This document shows positions 19,876-27,116 of a DNA stretch of 64,000 bases, piece after piece (position 1 is the stretch's first letter; the number at the start of each line of letters is the position of its first letter). A program made the translations under genes and the position numbers. The notes below the pieces were generated by a model that worked only from the letters and a program-made list of their open reading frames with translations, made no database searches and was not told the origin of the DNA. This DNA comes from a virus. The stretch covers positions 48,038 to 112,037 of the IMG/VR virus record IMGVR_UViG_3300036893_000013. One strand, given 5' to 3'.

Positions 19876-20610
19876 TTAGCTTCCGCTACGACCTTGACGA
19901 CCAATTGCTCCGGTCTGGGACACAGATTGTGTTTCTCGTTGATAAATCAAATGTGGAAATAGAAAGATATTTTTCTGAGTTTCAGAAAGTCCTTCAGAGG
20001 CAGCAATAACTTGTTTAAGAAACTCCTGATGAGCAAAGGCAAATCTTTCATCGCCTTTATATTCATATGTTTTGGCTAAGTAGCCTTGGTTATATATATA
20101 AGAATAATAATCGGGAATGGGCGACCAAGTATCAAAAACAGTACCGAAAGTTGGAGACGATTGTTGATATAAGATATTTAGAACATAGGCTTTATCAGGT
20201 ACAGGCATCAATCTGAAAGTAATATTGCCGTTGTTATCGTCAAATACTGGTGAGATATAGGCAGGTTGTCCTAACCTAGTTTCACCGACTAACGCCATGT
20301 TAACTTCAAGCTCTTTGGAATAAAGGACTTGGTTGCCATCGGTATTAGGAGGAAATACTATGGTAGCTTTTTCAATCCAGCCAAAATTAGATACAGTAAC
20401 TTGATAGTCAGAAGTACCCGGTTCACAAACTATAGGAGGTACTGCTGCTCTATTCCAACGCCAAGCGAAGGGGGGAGCTAACATAAATTGACGTACCCAA
20501 TCGCCTATTGAATACGCCAATGCCCCACTATTCACGTAGAGTAGAGGGGCATTATAGATAAACCGAGAAGTAATATCTATCGTTGTTTTTAACTGGATCG
20601 AGGATGACAT
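19876..20610 (-). CDS. Tail adaptor / head-tail connector-like protein (copy 1)
   Basis: The 244-residue protein starts with a strand- and Tyr-rich N-terminus, then FAWRWNRAAVPPIVCEPGTS.YQVTVSNFGWIEKA, the W-x-WN...GW motif shared with 8471-9580. The second half (VLNILYQQSSPTFGTVFDTW, YIYNQGYLAKTYEYKGDERF) is the helical, Tyr-rich part found in gp11-like tail adaptor proteins of podoviruses. It lacks a signal peptide. It lies directly after the head genes in transcription order, which is the usual place for the adaptor. This is likely the canonical copy. Confidence 0.6.
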   Translation of the reverse strand: MSSSIQLKTTIDITSRFIYNAPLLYVNSGALAYSIGDWVRQFMLAPPFAWRWNRAAVPPIVCEPGTSDYQVTVSNFGWIEKATIVFPPNTDGNQVLYSKELEVNMALVGETRLGQPAYISPVFDDNNGNITFRLMPVPDKAYVLNILYQQSSPTFGTVFDTWSPIPDYYSYIYNQGYLAKTYEYKGDERFAFAHQEFLKQVIAASEGLSETQKNIFLFPHLIYQRETQSVSQTGAIGRQGRSGS

Positions 20611-20649
20611 TCTAATCTCTAGAGTTGCACCAATCCGGCCAATCTCGGG

Positions 20650-21156
20650 CTAATTGTTTTTCTTAAAAAGTAAGGCTTCTAATTGTTCCATAGGCATCTC
20701 ATATAACTCTTCAGTAGTGTAGCCTTTAAGACCAAAGTCGGTATAAGAGGTTTTAGTTTTTTCTGGTTCTTTTTTAGCAGGTTTGAGAAAGTTGAATATT
20801 TCTGCTAGAATTCGATCTTTCTCTTCCGGAGTTTGCCTAGCTAGCTGTCTAATAAGCTTTTCGCCGTTGGGAAGATGGTCTAAGAACTGCCCTGACTCGG
20901 GCATCTTTTCGAAGTATGCTATGTTTTCAAAATAGTATTTGTCGGCAGGATCAATATTAGAAATTAATTTAAGGCAGTAAGGACAAACTCCTACAATCTC
21001 TCCCGTAGGTAACTTCAAACAGTGGAAGGCGCGTTTAGGCGAATCCGCTGTAGGTTCAGATTGTCTATGTAAACACTCTTTTTGTCTTGCTTGACGTAGC
21101 TTTATCTTATGAATTTCTATATCCCGAATACCATCGCGGAGACTTTTTTCGTTCAT
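20650..21156 (-). CDS. Zinc-ribbon-like protein, tandem paralogue B
   Basis: The 168-residue protein has a conserved core FHCLKLPTGEIVGVCPYCLK with a CxxC and an upstream Cys, which may bind zinc. The rest is helical and Lys/Glu-rich (RQLARQTPEEKDRILAEIFN). The neighbouring gene upstream has the same core and the same xQLARLSPDER-type helix, so the two are tandem duplicates (TAATG-coupled at 21156). No family is recognised. They lie between head and tail-adaptor genes, so they may be head-completion or assembly factors; this is a guess from position. Confidence 0.6.
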   Translation of the reverse strand: MNEKSLRDGIRDIEIHKIKLRQARQKECLHRQSEPTADSPKRAFHCLKLPTGEIVGVCPYCLKLISNIDPADKYYFENIAYFEKMPESGQFLDHLPNGEKLIRQLARQTPEEKDRILAEIFNFLKPAKKEPEKTKTSYTDFGLKGYTTEELYEMPMEQLEALLFKKNN

Positions 21157-21719
21157 TAGATCAATTCATCCTCAAAATCTTCTAAAAGGGGAGCTTCTTT
21201 TTCAGCCTTTTCTCTGGCTGCTATAACTCTAGCTCTTTCGTCAGGACTTAACCTAGCCAGTTGCGCTTTGATTGGATCAGCCATAATAAACTGTCCTGAT
21301 TCAGCTATCGCACCACTCCGTTTACGGAAGTATTTAGTATCTTCTGGATTAACTGAAGAAATGACTTTGAAGCAGTAAGTGCAGATTCCGATTAGTTCAC
21401 CGGTACAGAGTTTGAGACAGTGAAAAGCAGCTTTACCATTTCTGTCAGTGCCATTTTGTCCTTGCTCGTGTTCGCAAAATCTCTGAGTTCGCTTACGGTT
21501 CTTGAGTTTGTTGATTTCGATACTACGCTGGACTTGTCTTTGTTCTTCCGTAAACTGTTGTTGTTCTGGACTTTTATAAGTAGGAGATAGCTTTTCAAAA
21601 GCTTCAGCTAATGTCTTGGCATTGTCCTTGTTCATCATTGTAAGAAGATTAACAAGGTCTGCTCCAGTTAATGTAATAGGAGCGTTTAAATCAATTTCTT
21701 TCTTTTCTTCCTTTGGCAT
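21156..21719 (-). CDS. Zinc-ribbon-like protein, tandem paralogue A
   Basis: The 187-residue protein has N-terminal charged helices (ITLTGADLVNLLTMMNKDNA), then FHCLKLCTGELIGICTYCFK, the same Cys core as the downstream gene, and then (K)AQLARLSPDERARVIAAREK. It is Glu/Lys-rich with an acidic tail (PLLEDFEDELI). No known family is recognised. The duplication and the conserved Cys pattern argue for a real structural zinc site. Its stop overlaps the next ATG. Confidence 0.6.
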   Translation of the reverse strand: MPKEEKKEIDLNAPITLTGADLVNLLTMMNKDNAKTLAEAFEKLSPTYKSPEQQQFTEEQRQVQRSIEINKLKNRKRTQRFCEHEQGQNGTDRNGKAAFHCLKLCTGELIGICTYCFKVISSVNPEDTKYFRKRSGAIAESGQFIMADPIKAQLARLSPDERARVIAAREKAEKEAPLLEDFEDELI

Positions 21720-21734
21720 GAACGGAATACCCCG

Positions 21735-22391
21735 TTATCCTCTCTTTTGATTCCTGTAGTTATAAAGGGTTTTTGCCCAGATTTTTTCATCGCAAAACCC
21801 AAAAACTTTATTAACTTCTTGTTCAGTTAAATAACCGTCAATAATTAATTTAAGAAGTACTCCTCGATAACCTCGGTGGGTCTCATCAATAGGTACTCCA
21901 TTTCTATCGTATTTATATGAACTAAACTCTTGGATTCTACCTGATGGAATAAAACCTATGTATCTAACTCCATTAGTATCAACACATCTGGAATCAATTA
22001 TGTAAAGAGAAAATTCATCTAGAAAGTATGCATCTCCCACAATAAGATTGACACCTAGCAGTTCTCTTAGTTTAGAAATGAAGTCGCTGTGCCAGAGCCA
22101 TCTACCTATAGAATCTCTCTCTAGATAGTCTAGTTCATCCGGTCTTCGCTGAGCTTCTACCGCCGCTGAATTCTCATTCATCTCTCGATAACGATGGTAG
22201 TTTTCTTCGATATTAAGCCGGGGGGTATTTAAACACTGATTACACAGGTTTGCATGTCCGTCCCGGCTGCTGGAATCTTTCTTAAACTTCTTATAAATGT
22301 ACGCTCTACGACAAGCTGCACATTCTTTTCCCAGCAAAGAAGAAGAGAATGCAAGATCATGGTCAAGAACATTTTCTGGAGAATGCAACAT
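21735..22391 (-). CDS. Zinc-finger protein with double CxxC
   Basis: The 218-residue protein begins with a double-CxxC module, ECAACRRAYIYKKF..SSSRDGHANLCNQC (residues ~23-55). This arrangement (CxxC, basic stretch, DGH, CxxC) recurs in small phage and homing-nuclease-associated zinc-finger proteins. The remainder is a mixed alpha/beta domain with no recognised catalytic motif. The stretch FISKLRELLGVNLIVGDAYF..FSLYIID could be a compact enzyme fold. It is inserted between head genes, as free-standing homing genes often are, but no HNH or GIY motif is visible. Confidence 0.6.
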   Translation of the reverse strand: MLHSPENVLDHDLAFSSSLLGKECAACRRAYIYKKFKKDSSSRDGHANLCNQCLNTPRLNIEENYHRYREMNENSAAVEAQRRPDELDYLERDSIGRWLWHSDFISKLRELLGVNLIVGDAYFLDEFSLYIIDSRCVDTNGVRYIGFIPSGRIQEFSSYKYDRNGVPIDETHRGYRGVLLKLIIDGYLTEQEVNKVFGFCDEKIWAKTLYNYRNQKRG

Positions 22392-22420
22392 TAAGTCCTC
22401 TCGACACTTAAAATTATTCT

Positions 22421-23113
22421 TTAGATTTGATCTAGTGCGAACTCGCAGATAGTAACTGAGCCACCTGCCGCACTACCAAAAACGGCACTCGGAGTAAAAA
22501 TGAGTTTCGAGACTGTGGTAACTGCCACCTGATTGGAAAGTGCCGCTTGTGTTTTAGCTGTATTACCAACCTGACCATCAAATATTCCACTGAGAGTCTG
22601 AGTGGTAGAATCCCACTGCACAATTGCCTCTAGGTAAAATTGACCAGTAGAAGTCGTGGTTGTACTAGCGTTAGAGATACCAGCAGTTAAAGCAGCAATC
22701 TTGTAGGTGGCGGTGACAGCCGTCCCGTTGTAGATATTTACTGCGACTGTATTCGGACTAGCCGTAACAGTAGTTGGATTAACCGAAGCAGTTCCCATTA
22801 CGCGAAGCTTAAAAGGTCTGCCACTATCAAAGGTAGTAGTACTAAAGAACGGAGGTTCGGTAAACACACTAGTTTTGCGCCCGAAACTCTGACTTGAAAT
22901 AGAACCGTTTTGATTGAATTCAATCGGGCTACCAGACCCAACTAAGTTACCAGTATTACCCTGAGGCACTGTGAGGGTTGCCGAGACCGTGGTCCCTGAA
23001 GTATCTGTACCGAGAGCAAATACCGTTTCGGTAGCACTCGCTAAAGTGAGCACGTTGACTTGGTTCCGTCCGGTTCCACCAACGTAAAGAGCAATTGTAT
23101 CTGAATTAGCCAT
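22421..23113 (-). CDS. Head decoration/fibre-like beta protein (copy 1)
   Basis: This 230-residue Ser/Thr/Val-rich protein has no signal peptide. The C-terminal half (VQWDSTTQTLSGIFDGQVGN, KLIFTPSAVFG...GGSVTICEFALDQI) closely matches the protein at 35635-36237 (IWDSTSSHLNGWFQSDVNN, LTFIPTFVFG...NTVTIREFLFENV). Both are most likely capsid decoration or outer-surface proteins. The N-terminal 65 residues differ, as expected for a capsid-anchoring or display module. The position within head genes supports a virion role. Confidence 0.6.
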   Translation of the reverse strand: MANSDTIALYVGGTGRNQVNVLTLASATETVFALGTDTSGTTVSATLTVPQGNTGNLVGSGSPIEFNQNGSISSQSFGRKTSVFTEPPFFSTTTFDSGRPFKLRVMGTASVNPTTVTASPNTVAVNIYNGTAVTATYKIAALTAGISNASTTTTSTGQFYLEAIVQWDSTTQTLSGIFDGQVGNTAKTQAALSNQVAVTTVSKLIFTPSAVFGSAAGGSVTICEFALDQI

Positions 23114-23122
23114 TATTTCCTC

Positions 23123-23737
23123 TTAACTAACGCTAGCTGCGCTTTCATCGTGCTCTAGCGGCTTGAATATTCTTTCTGCTGTAATATTACCGTGACCGTC
23201 AAAGCCTATAGCTACAACGCCACCGGGCTTTACAACTAAACTTTTGTGATCCCCTGTCAATTGTGTTCCGACTTCATGTATAACGCTGCTATGAGCAACC
23301 ACGAATCCCGGTCCTATTTTTGCCGCGTGTTCAAAACATTCAGCTAGAACAGGTAGAATTCTGTCTTTGAATTCGTTGAGGCTTTCGCCTTCTGGAACCG
23401 ATTCGTCGGGGTTATTAATATATTTCTCTAACTCTTTTAGGTTTTCTTCGTTCTTAGGTTGACCAGAAAACTTTCCTAGATTCCACGCTCTTAGTTGATC
23501 TGTGTCTGTAGGTTCTATGTCTGTTCCTTTGGCTAAAATATTTGCCGTTTGGGTGGCCCTTTTTTTGTCTGAAGAAACAATGAAGGAGGGTTTGACCTCT
23601 TCGAGAAATTTTTTAATTTCCTCTGCGTCTTTAAATCCCTCTTCTACTAAAGGAATATTAGCCTCACCACGAAAAAGTCCTTTTTGGTTGTACAAAGTTT
23701 TTCCGTGACGTATGAGATATATGACTGGAGTAAGCAT
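23123..23737 (-). CDS. Histidine phosphatase (phosphoglycerate-mutase-like)
   Basis: The 204-residue protein has the catalytic LIRHGKT motif at residues 8-14 and the second-His segment FVVAHSSVIHEV near residue 145. A conserved Arg (SSDKKRATQTA) and Glu (EGESLNEF) sit at the expected positions. It is a full-length histidine-phosphatase-superfamily domain. These enzymes remove phosphate from small metabolites, nucleotides, sugars or proteins through a phosphohistidine intermediate. Its place between virion genes is unusual. Metabolic modification or nucleotide salvage during infection is possible; the substrate is unknown. Confidence 0.85.
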   Translation of the reverse strand: MLTPVIYLIRHGKTLYNQKGLFRGEANIPLVEEGFKDAEEIKKFLEEVKPSFIVSSDKKRATQTANILAKGTDIEPTDTDQLRAWNLGKFSGQPKNEENLKELEKYINNPDESVPEGESLNEFKDRILPVLAECFEHAAKIGPGFVVAHSSVIHEVGTQLTGDHKSLVVKPGGVVAIGFDGHGNITAERIFKPLEHDESAASVS

Positions 23738-23744
23738 ATTGAGT

Positions 23745-23984
23745 TTATTTACTTTTTGCTTCTCTTTCTCTTTTATATCTTGCGTCTTGTGAAACTTTCA
23801 TTCTCGCTCTATACTCAGGGTCCTCCCAGAGTTTTATGGCTCTGTGCAAGTATCCGCGAGGATTTGTCCTAGCAGAAGACTTATGACTAGTCCATCTGGT
23901 ACTTACATCATACGTCTTTCCAACATACCATTTATCATTAAGAATATTAGTTATTATGTAGATATAAAAATGTTTAGATTCCAT
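23745..23984 (-). CDS. GIY-YIG endonuclease-like fragment
   Basis: The 79-residue ORF has the GIY-YIG core: YIYIITNILNDKWYVGKTYD followed by RW..HKSSA. The C-terminus ends in a Lys/Arg-rich tail without the usual Glu-bearing helix and domain. Full homing or repair GIY-YIG proteins are normally at least 90-250 residues long. It therefore looks like a minimal or truncated homing endonuclease wedged between the decoration-type gene at 23985 and the phosphatase. It may be inactive. Confidence 0.6.
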   Translation of the reverse strand: MESKHFYIYIITNILNDKWYVGKTYDVSTRWTSHKSSARTNPRGYLHRAIKLWEDPEYRARMKVSQDARYKREREAKSK

Positions 23985-24371
23985 TTAGCCTACTAGGATA
24001 AATTCACAAGGAGTACCTAGCTGGTTAGAAATAAGAGTTAGAGCAGATATACCATTAGTAGTAGTTACTTCTGAAAATGTAATTAAAGCTCCGGGGTCTA
24101 GAACCACAATACTAGCGGAACTGCCATTTGTAGGTGTCCACGACACAGTTAGAGTCGTACCGGCATTAGCAGACAAATTTTTTATATACAAAAACTCAAT
24201 AGGATTAATGGGTAAGACAACCGCATAAGCGGTGGTACCAACAATAACGCTTTGACCGTAAGTACTTATCTCACCGGTATAAGAGTTATTAAGCGGCTTA
24301 GACAAAGCCACACTCCCGGTCAAGTTATCTGTTAATTTTATTGCCCCTTGAATGGTTGCAGTAACCGACAT
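23985..24371 (-). CDS. Putative capsid decoration/stabilisation protein
   Basis: The 128-residue beta-rich protein (ATIQGAIKLTDNLTGSVALS, LYIKNLSANAGTTLTVSW) lies immediately downstream of the capsid gene, separated by a 233-base gap that holds hairpins. It has no transmembrane or signal segment. Small all-beta proteins in this position often cement the capsid, but no family is recognised and the role is inferred from position. A weaker resemblance in composition to the 33175-33522 protein (LNDNLTGQAILSW) suggests a shared fold. Confidence 0.5.
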   Translation of the reverse strand: MSVTATIQGAIKLTDNLTGSVALSKPLNNSYTGEISTYGQSVIVGTTAYAVVLPINPIEFLYIKNLSANAGTTLTVSWTPTNGSSASIVVLDPGALITFSEVTTTNGISALTLISNQLGTPCEFILVG

Positions 24372-24604
24372 TTTAATCCTTTAAACTTTTTTCTTAAAAA
24401 TACTAGCAGGGGAATGATCTTAGGAAGGTCTAAAATATCTTTGGCCCGCCTACTTTCCGGGAAATAGAGTTAGCTGTGTGCTTTCTTCTATTTGCCGGAA
24501 GTTTGGCGAAGATACTTTACTTAGCGCACTCCCCCGGCCAAGGGTTTGTGCATTCAGGTTCTTACGAACCCTGCTAGATTAGTAGATCAAGACGTTAGTC
24601 TAAA
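24372..24604 (-). other. Untranslated gap after the capsid gene with hairpin
   Basis: There are no convincing ORFs. On the minus strand the segment contains an inverted repeat (CAGGGTTC / GAACCTG around 24552-24571) and several GC-rich stretches, but no clean stem plus T-run. It may be a partial terminator or an mRNA-processing site that sets capsid mRNA level relative to downstream genes. Confidence 0.35.
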
Positions 24605-25594
24605 TTAGCTTGAGCTTGTGTTGGACAAGATTTTACGGAGGCGCATCACACTACCCGGAGGAGGTGTAATAGTGAATTTCACATTATAGGAAATCCAGCC
24701 ACCGATAAGTCTTGCAGGGTCTGACACCGAACCACCTTCAGGGGCCATCTGGATGTTCATACTGTAGTTCTTCTTATTTTTATCAGCCGGATTAGGACCC
24801 AAGAAGATACTGAGCAGAGCATCGTCGGCAAAGATGTACGTTGGATAGAACAAGTTGCCTGAAATGGTTGTAGGAGATGCTGTAGTGGTTTCCTTAAACT
24901 TAACGCCAGCGAATTCAAAAGGTGCATCGCGGTCAACAGCCGAGAAAAGCTTCTTCTGAGTATCACTCTGACGCTTCATAATATCGGTCAAACCGTTGAA
25001 GCTAGCATCGTTATACACGTCATGGGTGACGAGAGGATTGATGATACCCGCGTAGGTATCGCCCTCGAAGAACCGGACGTTGATGCTCGACAACTGTTGA
25101 GCGACAGTACGAATGTTAGAAGCGGTAAGAAAGGTACCGGTTGCAAGGGTCTGAAGAACCGTGCTATCAACACCTGTAGTGGAGTCAGCCGCAGTAGACA
25201 CAAGCAGGTTAAGGGTGAGTGCCAAGCGATAGTTCATTTCCTCAGCAAGGCTGGACAGAAGACCCTTATCATCAAGAGCGGTATCCATCAACAGATCAGA
25301 ACTGTTAGTGTAGTCAGCATACTGACCAATAACAGCCTGAATCTTGACTGCGCTTTCAGGAACCGGCGAACCAACAAAACCTTCAGTTGATTGCTGGATA
25401 TTAGAACCCAAAAGGTTATAGGAGAAGAACTGTATAGTGTTACCACTATGCATGGGAAGCGGCCACTGTTTAGTGCAGCCCAAGAAGGGGGTTGACTGCT
25501 TCAAGTTAGGAATTGCTTTACGCTCGTAATAGATAGCTAGAGCGTTAGGAAAGTTGCCGGAAGCAACCGTATTTACTGCTGGTGAATAGGCCAT
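24605..25594 (-). CDS. Major capsid protein (N4-gp56-like)
   Basis: The 329-residue protein starts MAYSPAVNTVASGNFPNALA with YYERKAIPNLKQSTPF, similar to the N-terminus of N4-gp56-type coat proteins. It lies between a scaffold-like gene and small head genes, is all-soluble and has Arg-rich ends (VMRLRKILSN). Typical HK97-type features (hydrophobic core, extended loops) are compatible. The gene is followed by a long gap, often seen after the most highly expressed head gene. The assignment rests on position plus N-terminal similarity. Confidence 0.75.
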   Translation of the reverse strand: MAYSPAVNTVASGNFPNALAIYYERKAIPNLKQSTPFLGCTKQWPLPMHSGNTIQFFSYNLLGSNIQQSTEGFVGSPVPESAVKIQAVIGQYADYTNSSDLLMDTALDDKGLLSSLAEEMNYRLALTLNLLVSTAADSTTGVDSTVLQTLATGTFLTASNIRTVAQQLSSINVRFFEGDTYAGIINPLVTHDVYNDASFNGLTDIMKRQSDTQKKLFSAVDRDAPFEFAGVKFKETTTASPTTISGNLFYPTYIFADDALLSIFLGPNPADKNKKNYSMNIQMAPEGGSVSDPARLIGGWISYNVKFTITPPPGSVMRLRKILSNTSSS

Positions 25595-25611
25595 TATGGT
25601 GCCTTAAAAAA

Positions 25612-26754
25612 TTATTGCCGACCTTGTTGCTGGGCGCGTAACTGAGCCGCAGCAATCATCCTTAGGTCTGCTAAGGATATATTTTGAAGGTCTACGTCTG
25701 TCAGCGGCTTCTCTTCTGGAACCACTGCTGGAGTACTACTCCTAGCGGGAATTCCTAAGCCCACTGGCTGTCCGGTAGTTGTAGCAATACGCTGCGGGGC
25801 TGGCACGGATGGACCGGGTACAGTCACTGGTTCGGGTTTATGGGTTGCAACAGAACGGGGAGACTCTGGACGTTCAAACAATTCGCTTTCAACCAGTTCT
25901 TCTTTCGCTGTTTCAAGATTCTCTAGAGTCCACTTACCTCTTTTGTAAACTTCATAAATACAATCATCTACGATAGCTTGAGGGGTGTGTTTTGTAATCT
26001 TTTTATTCAGATAAGATTTTGCCATTCTAGCGACTAATATACGCATATTTGCTTCATTGACAGCATTATCTGCGGTCGTTACGTATTCTAGATAGTCAGG
26101 ATTCTGATTGACAAATTCTGAATTTACTTCGTCTATATTAGCCTTTATATTCTGGGCTTCTACTATTCTTTTAGCTTCAGGGGCAGACTTCAAGGCTTCG
26201 GCAAACTCGTCTGGATTAAGTCCAAATCTTTTCTTTACCCAAGCATCGATAGCTTCTGAAGGATTATCCTGTAGTTTATTTTTAATTTCGTATACATCGT
26301 CTGCGGAAAGATTTTCAACTTTCGCTGTATTTCTTACCGGAGCGGCAGTAAGAGTAGCCTCTTCACCGCCTAAAAGTTTCTCTTTCTTAAGTCTATGAAT
26401 GGCTTTACTTGCTTCTAACTTACCTTCAGCTAAAGTGAAAATCAATTCATCTTTATTAGGTCCATAGAAATTTTCCGCTGTACTATTAGCTTCGCCGGAA
26501 GTCAGGGTTGCTCTCCAACCTCTGCTGGTCTTTTCTAACGTAATGCTGCCACCGTTCTTAGCTATTCTAGTTTCAGGTGAAGTTTCTGTTGGAACTTCTG
26601 GGACTTCTGGAACTTCTGGAACTGTCGGGACCTTGAAATTTTCTGGCTTATCTAATTCTAAAGGAATTTCTTCAAAGAAATCATTACCTGTAGGATTGGC
26701 TAATGATATTCCGCTAGCCCATTCATTGAAAACATCTTTATCTTCGTTCGGCAT
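25612..26754 (-). CDS. Scaffold-like protein
   Basis: The 380-residue, highly acidic protein has PxVPEVPEVPE repeats at residues ~45-55, long helical charged stretches (EIKNKLQDNPSEAIDAWVKK) and a C-terminal Gln/Arg-rich helix (IAAAQLRAQQQGRQ), the usual capsid-binding end of scaffolds. It immediately precedes the capsid gene in transcription order. No protease motif is visible. Role in capsid assembly is inferred from composition and position. Confidence 0.7.
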   Translation of the reverse strand: MPNEDKDVFNEWASGISLANPTGNDFFEEIPLELDKPENFKVPTVPEVPEVPEVPTETSPETRIAKNGGSITLEKTSRGWRATLTSGEANSTAENFYGPNKDELIFTLAEGKLEASKAIHRLKKEKLLGGEEATLTAAPVRNTAKVENLSADDVYEIKNKLQDNPSEAIDAWVKKRFGLNPDEFAEALKSAPEAKRIVEAQNIKANIDEVNSEFVNQNPDYLEYVTTADNAVNEANMRILVARMAKSYLNKKITKHTPQAIVDDCIYEVYKRGKWTLENLETAKEELVESELFERPESPRSVATHKPEPVTVPGPSVPAPQRIATTTGQPVGLGIPARSSTPAVVPEEKPLTDVDLQNISLADLRMIAAAQLRAQQQGRQ

Positions 26755-26777
26755 TAGTCCTCATTGTCTTAAAATAC

Positions 26778-27113
26778 TTAAGCCCAATCATCGTTATCAT
26801 TTGGTATATTTCTAATCTCGCCTAATGTTATTTTTGCCATCTCACCTGCTTGTATAGCAGATGATACTGCTTCTTTAACATTATTGTAGGCATTTCTAAC
26901 TGAATACCAGACAGAAAAGGCAGCTAAGATAGCTTTATCATTTCCCGGTTGTTGCTCGCCTAGTTGAGTTAGGGCATCCTCTTCGATGCTTTGAAAGGAT
27001 TTATCTATGATATCCCAGCCTTCAGTAGTAAGAGTAAATCGCAGGGCGTTGGCAGTATTTATCTGTTCTAGTAATTGTTCTTCTACATTTTGATCGTAGT
27101 CATAGTCAGCCAT
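26778..27113 (-). CDS. Small helical head protein between portal and scaffold
   Basis: The 111-residue protein is almost entirely helical and acidic (YDYDQNVEEQLLEQINTANAL, SIEEDALTQLGE) with no motif. Genes between portal and scaffold in podovirus-like genomes are often small head or assembly factors. No family is recognised. The stop codon lies 23 bases before the scaffold start. Confidence 0.5.
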   Translation of the reverse strand: MADYDYDQNVEEQLLEQINTANALRFTLTTEGWDIIDKSFQSIEEDALTQLGEQQPGNDKAILAAFSVWYSVRNAYNNVKEAVSSAIQAGEMAKITLGEIRNIPNDNDDWA

Positions 27114-27116
27114 ACT

